DNA of 64,000 nt from Burkholderia sp. Ax-1719 (GCF_011753055.1 NZ_VWWJ01000006.1:1-64000); one strand, 5' to 3'; positions 46,674-56,976 are shown, counted from the stretch's first letter. A program made the numbers and translations. The notes: generated by a model from the letters alone, not told the origin.

Positions 46674-47681
46674 ATGTCAGATAAACCGACCCCCGATTCG
46701 AACGAGCCGCCGCGCCCCATGCATTCGGGCAAGGTGGAAGCCGGTCATGGCGGCTGGGAGCGCGAAGCGCTCGAACGCATCGCCATGGCCGCCATCACCG
46801 AGCAGCGCGCGGCGCGGCGCTGGCGCATCTTCTTCCGCTTCGCCTTCCTCGCCGTGCTGGTGCTGATTGCGTGGAGCGTGTTCGACTTCTCCGGCGCGCG
46901 TGTCGAAGGCGGCGGCCGTCATACGGCGCTGGTGTCGCTCGATGGCGAGATTTCGTCGGATACGCCCGCCAACGCCGAAGACATCAATAGCGCCCTCGAC
47001 AGCGCCTTCGACGACGACGGCACGGCCGGCGTGATCCTGCATATCGACAGCCCGGGCGGCTCGCCGGTGCAGGCTGGCATCATCAACGACGAGATCCACC
47101 GGCTGCGCGCGAAATATCCGGCCATCCCGCTTTATGTGGTGGTGGGCGATATGTGCGCATCGGGCGGGTACTACGTCGCGGCTGCCGCCGACAAGATCTA
47201 CGTGAACAAGGCCAGCATCGTCGGTTCGATCGGCGTGCTGATGGACGGTTTCGGCTTTACTGGCCTGATGGACAAGCTTGGCGTGGAGCGTCGTCTGCGC
47301 ACTTCCGGTGAAAACAAGGGCTTTTACGACCCGTTCTCGCCCGATACGCCGAAGATGGACGCGCACGCGCAGGAAATGCTCGACCAGATTCACCAGCAGT
47401 TCATCGACGCCGTGAAGGCCGGGCGCGGCCAACGTCTGAAGGATTCGCCCGATATCTTCTCGGGCCTGTTCTGGACCGGCCAGAAGAGCGTGGAGCTGGG
47501 CCTCGCCGACGGTTACGGCGACACCGATTTCGTCGCGCGCGAGGTCATCAAGGCGCCCGACGTGGTCGATTACACGGTCAAGCAGAGCATTTCCGACCGC
47601 GTGGCCAAGAAGTTCGGCGCGAGCGTCGGCGCGGGCGCGGTGCATTCGCTGATTTCGGGCGCGAAGCTTTCGGTGCGGTAA
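46674..47681 (+). CDS. sppA: S49-family signal peptide peptidase (SppA-like)
   Basis: This 335-residue membrane-anchored serine peptidase has one anchor (about 51-68) and then the S49 domain: HIDSPGGSPVQAGII, the Ser loop VGDMCASGGYYVAAAADKIY and the Lys region ASIVGSIGVLMDGFG. It is the short, single-domain form, not the 618-residue double form of E. coli. It would clear cleaved signal peptides or cut membrane proteins. A strong terminator follows. Confidence 0.93.
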   Translation: MSDKPTPDSNEPPRPMHSGKVEAGHGGWEREALERIAMAAITEQRAARRWRIFFRFAFLAVLVLIAWSVFDFSGARVEGGGRHTALVSLDGEISSDTPANAEDINSALDSAFDDDGTAGVILHIDSPGGSPVQAGIINDEIHRLRAKYPAIPLYVVVGDMCASGGYYVAAAADKIYVNKASIVGSIGVLMDGFGFTGLMDKLGVERRLRTSGENKGFYDPFSPDTPKMDAHAQEMLDQIHQQFIDAVKAGRGQRLKDSPDIFSGLFWTGQKSVELGLADGYGDTDFVAREVIKAPDVVDYTVKQSISDRVAKKFGASVGAGAVHSLISGAKLSVR

Positions 47682-47709
47682 AACGCCGCAAGTTCCGCGC
47701 TGATGAAGC

Positions 47710-47748
47710 AAAACGGCCGCTGCATTTCGTGCAGCGGCCGTTTTATTT
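47710..47748. terminator. bidirectional terminator after sppA
   Basis: Perfect 15-base arms (47710-47724, 47730-47744) with a 5-base loop have A- and T-runs outside. It separates convergent genes. Confidence 0.93.
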
Positions 47749-47769
47749 CTGGCGTGAGTTCACGCAGAT

Positions 47770-48492
47770 TCAGTTCGCCAGCAGCAGGAAGATCGCCGGG
47801 CGCTTGTGCAGGTCCGGCGTGGGCTTCTTCTTCCAGTCGGACACGGCGCGGCTGAGAATCGTCTCGGTGGGCAGCGTGAGGTCGGCGGCCACGCAGATGA
47901 GCGTCGACGGCGCGCAGGTCGACAGCAGCGTGTCGAGCATCGCTTTATTGCGATACGGCGTTTCGATGAAGATCTGCGTCTGCTTCGCCTTGCGCGACGT
48001 CTGTTCAAGCTCGCGTAGCTTCTTGATGCGCTCGTTGGCGTCCACCGGCAGGTAGCCGTGGAACGCGAAGCTCTGGCCGTTCAGGCCCGACGCCATCAGC
48101 GCGAGCAGGATCGAACTCGGCCCGACCAGCGGCACGACCTTGATGCCGCGTTCGTGCGCGCGGCGCACCAGCAACGCGCCGGGATCGGCCACCGCGGGCA
48201 CGCCGGCTTCGGAGACGAGGCCCGTATCGATGCCGGCCAGCAGCGGTTTGAGCAGCTTGTCGATTTCGCCGGCCGGCGTGTTGACGTTCAGCTCGTGAAT
48301 CTCGATTTCCTGGATCGGGCGCGTGGTGCCCACACGCTTGAGGAACGCGCGCGTGGTCTTGGCGTTCTCGCCGATGTAGCTCGCGAGCGTGCCCGCGCGC
48401 TCGCGCACCGGCGCGGGCAGGGCGTAGGCGAGGGCGGCTTCGTCACCGTCGCCGAGCGTGTTCGGGATCAGATAGAGGGTGCCCGTGCTCAT
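47770..48492 (-). CDS. tetrapyrrole-methylase-fold SAM methyltransferase (RsmI-like)
   Basis: This 240-residue protein has the RsmI-type motifs ASYIGENAKTT, LVSEAGVPAVADPGALLV and PLVGPSSILLALMASGL. RsmI methylates 16S rRNA, but this short form is a paralogue commonly found beside yceF in Burkholderiaceae. Target unknown. It is coupled to yceF by an ATGA overlap. Confidence 0.88.
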   Translation of the reverse strand: MSTGTLYLIPNTLGDGDEAALAYALPAPVRERAGTLASYIGENAKTTRAFLKRVGTTRPIQEIEIHELNVNTPAGEIDKLLKPLLAGIDTGLVSEAGVPAVADPGALLVRRAHERGIKVVPLVGPSSILLALMASGLNGQSFAFHGYLPVDANERIKKLRELEQTSRKAKQTQIFIETPYRNKAMLDTLLSTCAPSTLICVAADLTLPTETILSRAVSDWKKKPTPDLHKRPAIFLLLAN

Positions 48493-49127
48493 GCTTGCGT
48501 CTCCAGCAGCGAATAGCCCGCGGCCAGCAGCATGCGCGTGAGCGCGATGAGCGGCAGACCGATCAGGGCAGTGGGGTCGTCGGATTCGATGGCTTCGAGC
48601 AGTGCGATGCCCAGACCTTCGGATTTGGCGCTGCCCGCGCAGTCGTACGGCTGTTCGGCGCGCAGATAGGCGTCGAGCGCGGCGTCCGGCAGATCGCGAA
48701 AGCGCACTTTCGTCACGACATCGACGCTATCGGTCTGGCCAGTCGAGGTGTCGAGCAGGCTCAGGGCGCTATGAAACAGCACTTCGCGGCCGCGCATGGC
48801 CTGCAGTTGTTCGAGCGCGCGCTCGTGCGTGCCCGGCTTGCCGATCTGGCGGCCGTCGAAGGTGGCCACCTGGTCGGAGCCGATCACGAGCGTGCGGCCC
48901 GTGCCGGGCGGCAAGGCAGCAGCAATCGCGCGCGCCTTTTCGACCGACAGGCGCAGCGCCGTGGCTTCGGGCGTCTCGCCCGCGTGCGGCGTTTCATCGA
49001 TGTCGGGCACGGCGGTGCTGAACGGAATGCGCAGGCGTTCGAGCAGTTCGCGACGGTAGCGCGAGCTGGACGCGAGGATCAGCGCGGGGCGACCCTGGGT
49101 TTGAGCGGGCGAAGAATCTGGCAGCAT
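48489..49127 (-). CDS. yceF: Maf-family nucleotide pyrophosphatase (YceF, 7-methyl-GTP type)
   Basis: This 212-residue protein has the Maf start LILASSSRYRRELLERL, the catalytic area VIGSDQVATFDGRQIGKPGT and the C-terminal EGLGIALLEAIESDDPTALI. YceF removes pyrophosphate from modified nucleotides such as m7GTP. Its position beside yceD and rpmF supports YceF rather than YhdE. Confidence 0.93.
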   Translation of the reverse strand: MLPDSSPAQTQGRPALILASSSRYRRELLERLRIPFSTAVPDIDETPHAGETPEATALRLSVEKARAIAAALPPGTGRTLVIGSDQVATFDGRQIGKPGTHERALEQLQAMRGREVLFHSALSLLDTSTGQTDSVDVVTKVRFRDLPDAALDAYLRAEQPYDCAGSAKSEGLGIALLEAIESDDPTALIGLPLIALTRMLLAAGYSLLETQA

Positions 49128-49473
49128 GGTTGGAATTGAGCTGAGTCTGAGCTGGAATACTGCGGGTATACATTAGGGACAGAGACTGGCGTTGCGGCCA
49201 GTTGTATTGTCGCCCTCGGACAGGAGCTTAAGTGTTTGACTGACAAAGATAAAGGCGCTATGATTTTGGGCTTTTCATCGGTACGTTCGCCTTGTCACGT
49301 CTGTCAGGCCGGCAAGAAGCTGTGAAGTAGTTATGAAGCAGCTATGAAGCAAGCGCGTAGCCGATGCGGTGGGGATCAAGCAAGGATCAGGCAGCCGATC
49401 GGTAAATCAGGCCGTTCACATCAACCGGCTTGCATCGCTTGCAGGTCGCATGTTTGAAGCAGGAGAGGCTCAC
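49128..49473. other. 346-base divergent region yceF/yceD
   Basis: It contains the consensus promoter at 49236-49264 for the yceD operon, leaving a leader of roughly 200 bases before the yceD ATG. I see no riboswitch fold that I recognise in this leader. Confidence 0.5.
49236..49264 (+). promoter_or_regulatory. sigma-70 promoter of the yceD-rpmF-plsX-fab cluster
   Basis: TTGACT (49236-49241), exactly 17 bases and TATGAT (49259-49264) give one mismatch per box to consensus. Confidence 0.88.
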
Positions 49474-50091
49474 ATGACCGAACAGCTCAACCCACGCGAT
49501 ATCGATATTTTTGAATTTGCGCGCAGTGCACGCGACGCGGCCGGTATGGTCCGCCTCGGACAGTTGCCACGCATATTGAATGAAGTCCCGGCCGATGCGC
49601 CCGATCGCGACACCGCGTTCACCTGGCAGGCCGAAGGCTTTACGCAGCCGGAATTGCAGGATGACGGCACCCATGCTCCGCAGCCGTATCTGCGGCTCGT
49701 GATCCACGGCGGCGCCTGGCTCACGTGTCAGCGGTGCCTCGCTCCCTATGAGCAGGCCTTCAATGCCGATGCGGTCTTCCGTATCGTCCAGACGGAAGAA
49801 GAGGCGGATGAGTTTCCGCTCGACGACGATGAAGTCGAAGTGATCGTAGGCTCACGCCATTTCGATCTCGTCGACTTGATCGAAGAGGAGTTGTTGCTCG
49901 CCTTGCCGCTCGTGCCGAAGCACGAAGTCTGTCCGGAAATTCACGAAAGCCTCGCCTCGGGTCCCGATGGCGCGGAAGGCGTGGACTCCGTGGACGACGT
50001 GCCGGAGCAGGAGATCGAGACGGAAGAGCGCATCAACCCTTTTGCGGCGCTCGAATCGCTCAAGAAGGACGGTCCCGGCAGCAAGCACTGA
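49474..50091 (+). CDS. yceD: YceD (DUF177) family protein
   Basis: This 205-residue acidic protein has the conserved pair LTCQRCLAPYEQAF, then EVEVIVGSRHFDLVDLIEEE and LVPKHEVCPEIH. YceD is linked to 23S rRNA maturation and to rpmF expression. GGAGAGG precedes the ATG. It forms an operon with rpmF. Confidence 0.95.
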   Translation: MTEQLNPRDIDIFEFARSARDAAGMVRLGQLPRILNEVPADAPDRDTAFTWQAEGFTQPELQDDGTHAPQPYLRLVIHGGAWLTCQRCLAPYEQAFNADAVFRIVQTEEEADEFPLDDDEVEVIVGSRHFDLVDLIEEELLLALPLVPKHEVCPEIHESLASGPDGAEGVDSVDDVPEQEIETEERINPFAALESLKKDGPGSKH

Positions 50092-50234
50092 GCGTCGGTT
50101 GTTACTGACTATCAGGCGGCCGCAGGGGCAGCAGTTTCAGATACGTGGGCCTGAGCCCGGAGTCCGGCCATCCCCCAGGGTGGCGGCGGCCGGATCGGGC
50201 TGTGTTAGAATTCGGAAAATTTTCAGGAGTTATC

Positions 50235-50414
50235 ATGGCAGTTCAACAAAACAAGAAGTCGCCGTCGAAGCGCGGTATGCACCGCTCGCACGATTTCCTT
50301 ACGGGCGCTCCGCTGGCTGTCGAGCCGAGCACGGGTGAAGTGCATCTGCGTCACCACATCAGCCCGAACGGCTACTACCGCGGCAAGAAAGTCGTCAAGA
50401 CCAAGAACGACTAA
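50235..50414 (+). CDS. rpmF: 50S ribosomal protein L32
   Basis: The 59-residue basic protein begins [20 protein letters not shown] and has the C-terminal [15 protein letters not shown]. It lacks the four-Cys zinc site of some L32 forms. CAGGAG lies upstream. A terminator-like hairpin follows at 50515-50546. Confidence 0.98.
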   Translation: MAVQQNKKSPSKRGMHRSHDFLTGAPLAVEPSTGEVHLRHHISPNGYYRGKKVVKTKND

Positions 50415-50514
50415 TCGTTCCAGCGTGCAGCGCGGCGGCTCCGGGTTCGTCCAGGAGCCATCCAGCAGCGCCGCACATGGCGATTCCGTTCGCTTGACAA
50501 TTGTTCGGCTCGGC

Positions 50515-50546
50515 AAAAAAGGCGGCATTCAACTGCCGCTTTTTTG
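50515..50546 (+). terminator. terminator-like hairpin between rpmF and plsX
   Basis: A GCGGC/GCCGC stem (50522-50526, 50535-50539), flanked by A/T pairs and a single bulged G, ends in six T. Partial termination would lower plsX transcription relative to rpmF. Confidence 0.75.
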
Positions 50547-50568
50547 TGCCTGAAATTCGTCGCATTCC

Positions 50569-51735
50569 ATGACTGTTACGCTCACGATAGATTGCATGGG
50601 AGGCGACCACGGCCCGTCGGTGACGGTGCCCGCCGCAGTCCATTTCGTCCGCTCCCACCCCGACGCGCATCTGCAGCTCGTGGGCATCGAGACGGCGATC
50701 CGCGCCCAGCTCAAGAAGCTCAAGGCGCAGGACCTCCCCGCACTTTCCGTCGTTCCCGCCACCGAGGTCGTCGAAATGGACGATCCGGTCGAAGTCGCGC
50801 TTCGCAAGAAGAAAGACTCGTCCATGCGCGTCGCGCTTAATCGCGTGAAAGAGGGCGCGGCGCAGGCCTGCGTGTCGGCTGGCAACACCGGCGCGCTGAT
50901 GGCCGTGTCCCGCTACGTCCTCAAGACGCTGCCTGGCATCGAACGCCCGGCCATCGCCTTTGCGCTGCCCAATCCGCGCGGCTATACGACGATGCTCGAC
51001 CTTGGCGCGAACGTCGATTGCGAACCGCAGCATCTGCTGCAGTTCGCCGAGATGGGCCACGCGCTCGTCGCGGCGCTCGAAGGCAAGGAACGCCCGACCA
51101 TCGGGCTTCTGAACATCGGCGAAGAAGTCATCAAGGGCAATGAAACCATCAAGCGCGCCGGCGAACTGCTGCGCGCGAGCACGCTGAATTTCCGCGGCAA
51201 CGTCGAAGGCAACGACATCTACAAAGGCAGCGTGGACGTGATCGTCTGCGACGGCTTCGTGGGCAATGTCGCGCTCAAGACGTCGGAGGGCCTCGCACAG
51301 ATGCTCAACGACATGATCAAGGAAGAGTTCGGCCGCTCGTGGTTCACGAAGCTGATGGCGATCGCCGCCTTGCCGGTGCTGATGCGCTTCAAGAAGCGCG
51401 TCGATCACCGCCAGTACAACGGCGCGGCGCTGCTCGGCCTGAAGAGCCTCGTCATCAAGAGCCACGGCTCCGCTGACGCCTACGCGTTTGAGTGTGCGAT
51501 CAATCGCGGGTATGATGCCGTCAAAAATGGCGTGCTGGAGCGTTTGGCCCGCGCCATGGAAGACAACGCCGGTTCCTTCGAACAGGCGTCCGGCAGCCAG
51601 AGCGCTGCCCCGTCGACTCCCGACAGCCCGGCCGCGAGCGCATCCGCGAGTGAAGCTGGCCAGGCGGCAGACGCCGCCCAGCCCGTCCCGCCCGCCGCGG
51701 CATCCACCTCGAAGGCATCATCCTCGAAGGCATAA
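50569..51735 (+). CDS. plsX: phosphate acyltransferase PlsX
   Basis: PlsX makes acyl-phosphate from acyl-ACP for phospholipid synthesis. The 388-residue protein has the start [37 protein letters not shown] and [19 protein letters not shown] Ser/Ala/Pro-rich tail of about 45 residues (from about 343) is not part of the family core. The stop overlaps the fabH start by one base (TAATG). Confidence 0.97.
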   Translation: MTVTLTIDCMGGDHGPSVTVPAAVHFVRSHPDAHLQLVGIETAIRAQLKKLKAQDLPALSVVPATEVVEMDDPVEVALRKKKDSSMRVALNRVKEGAAQACVSAGNTGALMAVSRYVLKTLPGIERPAIAFALPNPRGYTTMLDLGANVDCEPQHLLQFAEMGHALVAALEGKERPTIGLLNIGEEVIKGNETIKRAGELLRASTLNFRGNVEGNDIYKGSVDVIVCDGFVGNVALKTSEGLAQMLNDMIKEEFGRSWFTKLMAIAALPVLMRFKKRVDHRQYNGAALLGLKSLVIKSHGSADAYAFECAINRGYDAVKNGVLERLARAMEDNAGSFEQASGSQSAAPSTPDSPAASASASEAGQAADAAQPVPPAAASTSKASSSKA

Positions 51736-52724
51736 TGGCTCAACCGACTCTCTATTCCCGCGTGCTCGGCACGGGCAGCTTCCTTCCGCCTGAGCGCGTC
51801 ACCAACCAGGATCTGGCCGAGCGCCTCGCCGCCAAAGGCGTCGAGACGAGCGACGAGTGGATCGTCGCCCGCACGGGCATCCACGCGCGCCACTTCGCGG
51901 CGCCGGACGTCACCACCAGCGATCTCGCGCTCGCCGCTTCGCAGCGCGCCATCGCCGCTGCCGACGTCGATCCGCAGTCCATCGACCTGATCATCGTCGC
52001 CACTTCGACGCCTGATTTCGTGTTCCCGAGCACCGCCTGCCTGCTGCAGAACAAGCTCGGCATCCGCAATCACGGCGCGGCGTTCGACGTGCAGGCCGTG
52101 TGTTCGGGCTTCGCCTACGCCGTTTCGGTTGCCGACAGCCTGATCCGCAGCGGCCAGCACAAGACGGCGCTGGTGGTGGGCGCGGAAACCTTCTCGCGCA
52201 TCCTCGACTTCAACGATCGCACCACCTGTGTTCTGTTCGGCGACGGCGCGGGCGCCATCGTGATGCAGGCCTCGGAAGAACCGGGCGTGCTCGCGAGCGC
52301 TCTGCACGCGGACGGCAGCTACGCGCACATCCTGTGCACGCCGGGCAACGTGAACGGCGGCGTGATCGCGGGCAACGCGTTCCTGCACATGGACGGCCAG
52401 GCGGTGTTCAAGCTGGCGGTGAACGTGCTGGAGAAGGTCGCCATTGAGGCGCTCGACAAGGCGCAGCTCACGGCCGACCAGATCGACTGGCTGATTCCGC
52501 ACCAGGCCAACATCCGCATCATGCAGGGCACGTGCCGCAAGCTCGGCCTGCCGGCTGAGCGCATGGTGGTGACGGTGGGCGATCACGGCAACACCTCGGC
52601 GGCATCGATTCCGCTCGCTTTCGACGTCGCAGTGCGCGACGGCCGCATCAAGCGCGGCCAGAACGTGCTGATCGAAGGCGTGGGCGGCGGTTTCACCTGG
52701 GGCGCGTCCGTCATCCGCTACTGA
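51735..52724 (+). CDS. fabH: beta-ketoacyl-ACP synthase III
   Basis: FabH starts fatty-acid synthesis by joining acetyl-CoA to malonyl-ACP. The 329-residue protein has the catalytic Cys in [15 protein letters not shown], His in [13 protein letters not shown] and Asn in [15 protein letters not shown]. Confidence 0.98.
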   Translation: MAQPTLYSRVLGTGSFLPPERVTNQDLAERLAAKGVETSDEWIVARTGIHARHFAAPDVTTSDLALAASQRAIAAADVDPQSIDLIIVATSTPDFVFPSTACLLQNKLGIRNHGAAFDVQAVCSGFAYAVSVADSLIRSGQHKTALVVGAETFSRILDFNDRTTCVLFGDGAGAIVMQASEEPGVLASALHADGSYAHILCTPGNVNGGVIAGNAFLHMDGQAVFKLAVNVLEKVAIEALDKAQLTADQIDWLIPHQANIRIMQGTCRKLGLPAERMVVTVGDHGNTSAASIPLAFDVAVRDGRIKRGQNVLIEGVGGGFTWGASVIRY

Positions 52725-52870
52725 TTTCCGAGCGGGCTTTCGCGCTCCCGCCCGGCAGGCCGCACGCACTCGCGTTTGCAAGAGGGTTTGCAAGCAGCGC
52801 GACGTGCGCGGTCCGCGGCGGTTCAACCGAGCGCATCGCCCATCCGTTTTGACCGAATTTTGGGGAAGTC

Positions 52871-53809
52871 ATGAAATTCGCATTCGTTTTTCCGGGCCAG
52901 GGCTCGCAGGCCGTCGGCATGCTCGACGCCTTCGCCGATAACGCCATCGTGCGCGAGACGGTTCAGGAAGCGTCCGACGCGCTGGGCCAGGACATCGGCA
53001 AGCTGATCGCCGAAGGTCCGGCCGAAGAACTCAATCTCACCACCAACACGCAGCCGGTCATGCTCACCGCCGCTTACGCCGTCTATCGCGCGTGGCAGCA
53101 GGCAGGCGGCCCGGCTCCGGCAATCGTCGCGGGCCATAGCCTCGGCGAATACACGGCGCTGGTCGCCGCGGGCGTGCTCGCATTCCGCGACGCGGTGCCG
53201 CTGGTGCGCTTTCGCGCCCAGGCGATGCAAAACGCCGTACCGGTGGGCGAGGGCGGCATGGCCGCGGTGCTAGGTCTGGACGACGACACCGTGCGCGCGG
53301 TCTGCGTCGAAGCCGCAGCAGCCAGCGGCGGCGTGGTCGAAGCCGTCAACTTCAACGCGCCTGCACAGGTCGTGATCGCCGGCCACAAGGCGGCGGTCGA
53401 GAAAGCCTGCGAAGTCGCCAAGGCGAAGGGCGCCAAGCGCGCGCTGCCGCTGCCGGTGTCGGCGCCGTTCCACTCGTCGCTGCTCAAGCCGGCGTCGGAC
53501 CAGCTGCGCGAGTATCTGGCGAACATCACGCTGAACGCGCCGGTCATCCCGGTCGTCAACAACGTCGACGTGGCCTTCGAAACCGATCCCGCGAAGATCC
53601 GCGACGCCCTCGTGCGTCAGGCCGCAGGCGCGGTGCGCTGGGTCGAGTGCGTGCAGGCAATCGCCGCGCAAGGCGCGACGCACGTGATCGAATGCGGCCC
53701 GGGCAAGGTGCTCGCCGGCCTCACGAAGCGTATCGACGGCAATCTGGTCGGCGCTTCGGTGTTCGATCCGAAGTCGCTCGAAGAAACGCTCGCGCTTCTG
53801 AACGCGTAA
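52871..53809 (+). CDS. fabD: malonyl-CoA:ACP transacylase
   Basis: FabD loads malonate onto ACP. The 312-residue protein has PGQGSQAVGML at the start, the catalytic Ser in VAGHSLGEYTALVAAG and His in LPVSAPFHSSLLKPA. Confidence 0.98.
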   Translation: MKFAFVFPGQGSQAVGMLDAFADNAIVRETVQEASDALGQDIGKLIAEGPAEELNLTTNTQPVMLTAAYAVYRAWQQAGGPAPAIVAGHSLGEYTALVAAGVLAFRDAVPLVRFRAQAMQNAVPVGEGGMAAVLGLDDDTVRAVCVEAAAASGGVVEAVNFNAPAQVVIAGHKAAVEKACEVAKAKGAKRALPLPVSAPFHSSLLKPASDQLREYLANITLNAPVIPVVNNVDVAFETDPAKIRDALVRQAAGAVRWVECVQAIAAQGATHVIECGPGKVLAGLTKRIDGNLVGASVFDPKSLEETLALLNA

Positions 53810-53838
53810 CACGCGCATAACTCGCAACGGATTCGAAG

Positions 53839-54588
53839 ATGGAAAAGACTCTCGACAATCAAGCCGCAATCGTCACCGGCGCCTCGCGTGGCATCGGCCG
53901 CGCGATCGCGCTGGAACTGGCGCGCCAGGGCGCGACGGTGATCGGCACGGCAACCAGCGAAGCGGGCGCGCAGGCCATCACGGCAGCGTTCGAGGAAGCG
54001 GGCGTGAAGGGCCGCGGCGCGGTCCTCAACGTCAACGACGCAGCTGCGGCAGAAGCGCTCATCGACGCGACGGTCAAGGAATTTGGCGCTTTGGCGATTC
54101 TCGTCAACAATGCGGGCATCACGCAGGACAACCTGGCGATGCGCATGAAGGACGACGAATGGGATTCGGTGATCGACACCAACCTGAAGTCGGTGTTCCG
54201 TCTCTCGCGCGCGGTGCTGCGCCCCATGATGAAGGCCAAGGGCGGCCGCATCATCAACATTACGTCGGTGGTCGGCTCGTCGGGCAACCCGGGCCAGGCC
54301 AACTACGCGGCGGCCAAGGCCGGCGTCGCGGGCATGACGCGCGCACTCGCGCGCGAGATCGGCAGCCGCGGCATCACGGTGAACTGCGTGGCGCCGGGCT
54401 TCATCGATACCGACATGACCAAGGATCTGCCCGCTGAGCAGCAGGCCGCGCTCAAGCAGCAGATTCCGCTGGGACGTCTGGGCAGCCCGGAAGACATCGC
54501 TCACGCGGTGGCGTTCCTGGCCTCGCCGCAGGCGGGCTATATCACGGGCACGACGATGCACGTGAACGGCGGCATGTATATGTCTTAA
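53839..54588 (+). CDS. fabG: 3-oxoacyl-ACP reductase
   Basis: FabG reduces beta-ketoacyl-ACP with NADPH. The 249-residue SDR enzyme has TGASRGIGRAIALELARQGA, ILVNNAGITQDNL and the Ser/Tyr/Lys set in TSVVGSSGNPGQANYAAAKA. Confidence 0.98.
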   Translation: MEKTLDNQAAIVTGASRGIGRAIALELARQGATVIGTATSEAGAQAITAAFEEAGVKGRGAVLNVNDAAAAEALIDATVKEFGALAILVNNAGITQDNLAMRMKDDEWDSVIDTNLKSVFRLSRAVLRPMMKAKGGRIINITSVVGSSGNPGQANYAAAKAGVAGMTRALAREIGSRGITVNCVAPGFIDTDMTKDLPAEQQAALKQQIPLGRLGSPEDIAHAVAFLASPQAGYITGTTMHVNGGMYMS

Positions 54589-54702
54589 CCGGATTCAGGT
54601 ACTATCCGCGCCTTGAAGCATCCGACGAAAGGATCCGTTAGATGCGGGCGCGGACAGCCGTTCCGGAACCGCAGGTGCGCTGCTTTTCTGCCAGGTCAAA
54701 CC

Positions 54703-54711
54703 TGATAAAAT
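54703..54711 (+). promoter_or_regulatory. extended -10 promoter candidate for acpP
   Basis: TGATAAAAT combines the extended TG with a -10 (TAAAAT, 54706-54711). The -35 (CTTTTC at about 54683) is weak. It would give acpP its own start inside the cluster. Confidence 0.5.
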
Positions 54712-54757
54712 GCGCGCACTCGCATTCATGAGCTAACTTTTTTCCCTTGGAGGGGTA

Positions 54758-54997
54758 ATGGACAACATCGAACAGCGCGTCAAGAAGATCGTCGCCGAAC
54801 AACTGGGCGTCGCCGAAGCTGAAATCAAGAACGAAGCTTCGTTCGTGAACGATCTGGGCGCAGACTCGCTCGACACCGTCGAACTGGTGATGGCCCTCGA
54901 AGACGAATTCGGCATGGAAATCCCGGACGAGGAAGCCGAGAAGATCACGACGGTCCAGCAAGCTATCGACTACGCTCGCGCGAACGTCAAGGCCTAA
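54758..54997 (+). CDS. acpP: acyl carrier protein
   Basis: The 79-residue acidic carrier has the phosphopantetheine Ser37 in [23 protein letters not shown] precedes the ATG. It carries growing fatty acids for the cluster enzymes. Confidence 0.99.
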
Positions 54998-55126
54998 TCA
55001 GCCTTCTTCCTGTTGGGGCCGGGCGCGCCATCGGCGCGCATGTAGTACCAACGGCCCGCAAGGACGCTCGCCCGTGAAACCGCATATGGCCGCCGCACGC
55101 GTTGCGAGGCATCTGCCGGTCAACTA

Positions 55127-55176
55127 GCCACAGGGCTCACAGGAGCATTTCCTGTGGCCTCTGTGGCTTTTGTTTT
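55127..55176 (+). repeat. competing hairpins in the acpP-fabF gap
   Basis: GCCACAGG (55127-55134) can pair with CCTGTGGC (55151-55158) or, over seven bases, with CTGTGGC (55161-55167). The second pairing is followed by TTTTGTTTTT, like a terminator. Two exclusive folds suggest partial termination or attenuation. Confidence 0.5.
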
Positions 55177-55201
55177 TGTCATCTATGGAAAAGGGGTTAC
55201 C

Positions 55202-56443
55202 GTGAGCCGCCGTCGAGTTGTTGTTACAGGCCTGGGGCTGATTTCGCCTGTTGGCAATAATGTTGCCGACGGCTGGGCCAATCTGGTCGCCGGCAAGTCT
55301 GGCATCGCCAACATCACGAAGTTCGACGCCACGAACTTCTCGACCCGCTTTGCGGGCGAAGTGAAGGGTTTCAACGTCGAAGAGTACATGCCGGCCAAGG
55401 AAGCGCGCCATATGGATACGTTTATCCATTACGGCATCGCTGCAGGCATGCAGGCGCTCAAGGACAGCGGCCTCGAAGTCACCGAAGCGAACGCGGAACG
55501 CATTGGCGTGAACGTGGGCTCGGGCATCGGCGGTCTGCCGATGATCGAAGTCACGCAAACCGAACTGCTCAACCGCGGCCCGCGCCGCATCTCGCCGTTC
55601 TTCGTGCCGGCCTCGATCATCAACATGATCTCGGGCCATCTGTCGATCAAGTTTGGCCTCAAGGGCCCGAACCTGTCGATGGTCACGGCATGTACGACCG
55701 GCCTGCACTGCATCGGTGAAGCGTCGCGTCTGATCGAATACGGCGACTGCGACGTGATGATCGCCGGTGGCGCGGAATCGACCGTGTCGCCGCTGGGCAT
55801 CGGCGGCTTCGCGGCGGCGCGTGCGCTCTCGCAGCGCAACGACGATCCGGCAACGGCAAGCCGTCCGTGGGACAAGGACCGTGATGGTTTCGTGCTCGGC
55901 GAAGGCGCCGGCGTGATGGTGCTCGAAGAGTACGAACACGCGAAGGCGCGCGGCGCGAAGATCTACGCGGAAATCGGCGGCTACGGCATGAGCGGTGATG
56001 CGTATCACATGACCGCTCCGCTGGAAGACGGCGACGGCGCACGCCGCTGCATGATCGCGGCGATGAAGAACGCCGGCGTGAACGCGGACGAAGTGAACTG
56101 GCTCAGCGCCCATGGCACGTCGACCCCGCTGGGCGACCTCGCGGAAACCACCGCGATCAAGCGCGCGTTCGGCGACCACGCAAAGGACATCGTCGTGAAC
56201 TCGACGAAGTCGATGACGGGTCACTTGCTGGGCGGCGCGGGCGGTCTGGAATCGGTGTTCACGGTGCTCGCCGTGCACAACCAGATCTCGCCGCCGACGA
56301 TCAACATCTTCAACCAGGATCCGGCTTGCGACCTGGACTACTGCGCGAACACCGCGCGGGACATGAAGATCGACGTCGCGCTGAAGAACTCGTTCGGCTT
56401 TGGTGGCACGAACGGCACGCTCGTCTTCAAGCGTCACGCTTAA
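55202..56443 (+). CDS. fabF: beta-ketoacyl-ACP synthase II
   Basis: FabF elongates acyl chains. The 413-residue protein has the catalytic Cys in [15 protein letters not shown] and His residues in [12 protein letters not shown] and [13 protein letters not shown]. The start is a GTG at 55202 after AAAAGGGG; an in-frame ATG at 55154 lies inside the hairpin region and adds 16 unrelated residues. Confidence 0.97.
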   Translation: MSRRRVVVTGLGLISPVGNNVADGWANLVAGKSGIANITKFDATNFSTRFAGEVKGFNVEEYMPAKEARHMDTFIHYGIAAGMQALKDSGLEVTEANAERIGVNVGSGIGGLPMIEVTQTELLNRGPRRISPFFVPASIINMISGHLSIKFGLKGPNLSMVTACTTGLHCIGEASRLIEYGDCDVMIAGGAESTVSPLGIGGFAAARALSQRNDDPATASRPWDKDRDGFVLGEGAGVMVLEEYEHAKARGAKIYAEIGGYGMSGDAYHMTAPLEDGDGARRCMIAAMKNAGVNADEVNWLSAHGTSTPLGDLAETTAIKRAFGDHAKDIVVNSTKSMTGHLLGGAGGLESVFTVLAVHNQISPPTINIFNQDPACDLDYCANTARDMKIDVALKNSFGFGGTNGTLVFKRHA

Positions 56444-56460
56444 GGCTTGACGGCCCTGAC

Positions 56461-56976
56461 GTGATCGCCTCGAGCGACACCGCGGCCGCGCCGGCGCAAC
56501 ACTGCGCGCCGGCCGGCCGCGACTCTCTTTCTCCTGCCCGGCGCGTGTATGCGCCGCGTAGTCCTCGCATTGCCTTGCGCCCGTCCTGGGTGCTGCAGGG
56601 CTTGCTGCTCATCGGAATTGCGATAGCCACGCTGGCCTTGCTTGTCACGCTGACGCCGGGGTTTGGCGGCCTGTGGCGAGCGTTGCTGCCTGCATGTTCA
56701 CTGGCCGCTGCCGGCGGTCTTGCCTTCGCGGCATGGCGTCGTGCGCAGCCGGCCTATATCGAAATCGGGATCGATCGCTTCGCGGCGTTTTCGCGCTCCG
56801 GAGCGTGTCTCATGGATGGGCGGCTGAGCGGTGCGGCCCAGTGGGGCGGGGCGCTGCTTTCGCTCGTGGTCGAAGCGGGCGGGCAACGTCGCAGTCTGCT
56901 CGTCGCCGCCGATTCGGTCGATGCCGAGTCGTTCCGTCTGCTTGCGGTGGCGGCGCGCAGCGCGTCCGGCCGCTGA
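56461..56976 (+). CDS. ygfX: YgfX-like inner-membrane protein
   Basis: This protein of about 171 residues has two hydrophobic segments (about 45-65 and 70-90 from the GTG at 56461). A cytoplasmic domain follows with LMDGRLSGAAQWGGALLSLV and SLLVAADSVDAESFRLL. This agrees well with YgfX (CptA), recalled as ending in LWLAADSMDEAEWRDL. In E. coli YgfX pairs with SdhE; here no sdhE is adjacent. The start is uncertain because no strong ribosome site precedes it. Confidence 0.7.
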   Translation: MIASSDTAAAPAQHCAPAGRDSLSPARRVYAPRSPRIALRPSWVLQGLLLIGIAIATLALLVTLTPGFGGLWRALLPACSLAAAGGLAFAAWRRAQPAYIEIGIDRFAAFSRSGACLMDGRLSGAAQWGGALLSLVVEAGGQRRSLLVAADSVDAESFRLLAVAARSASGR

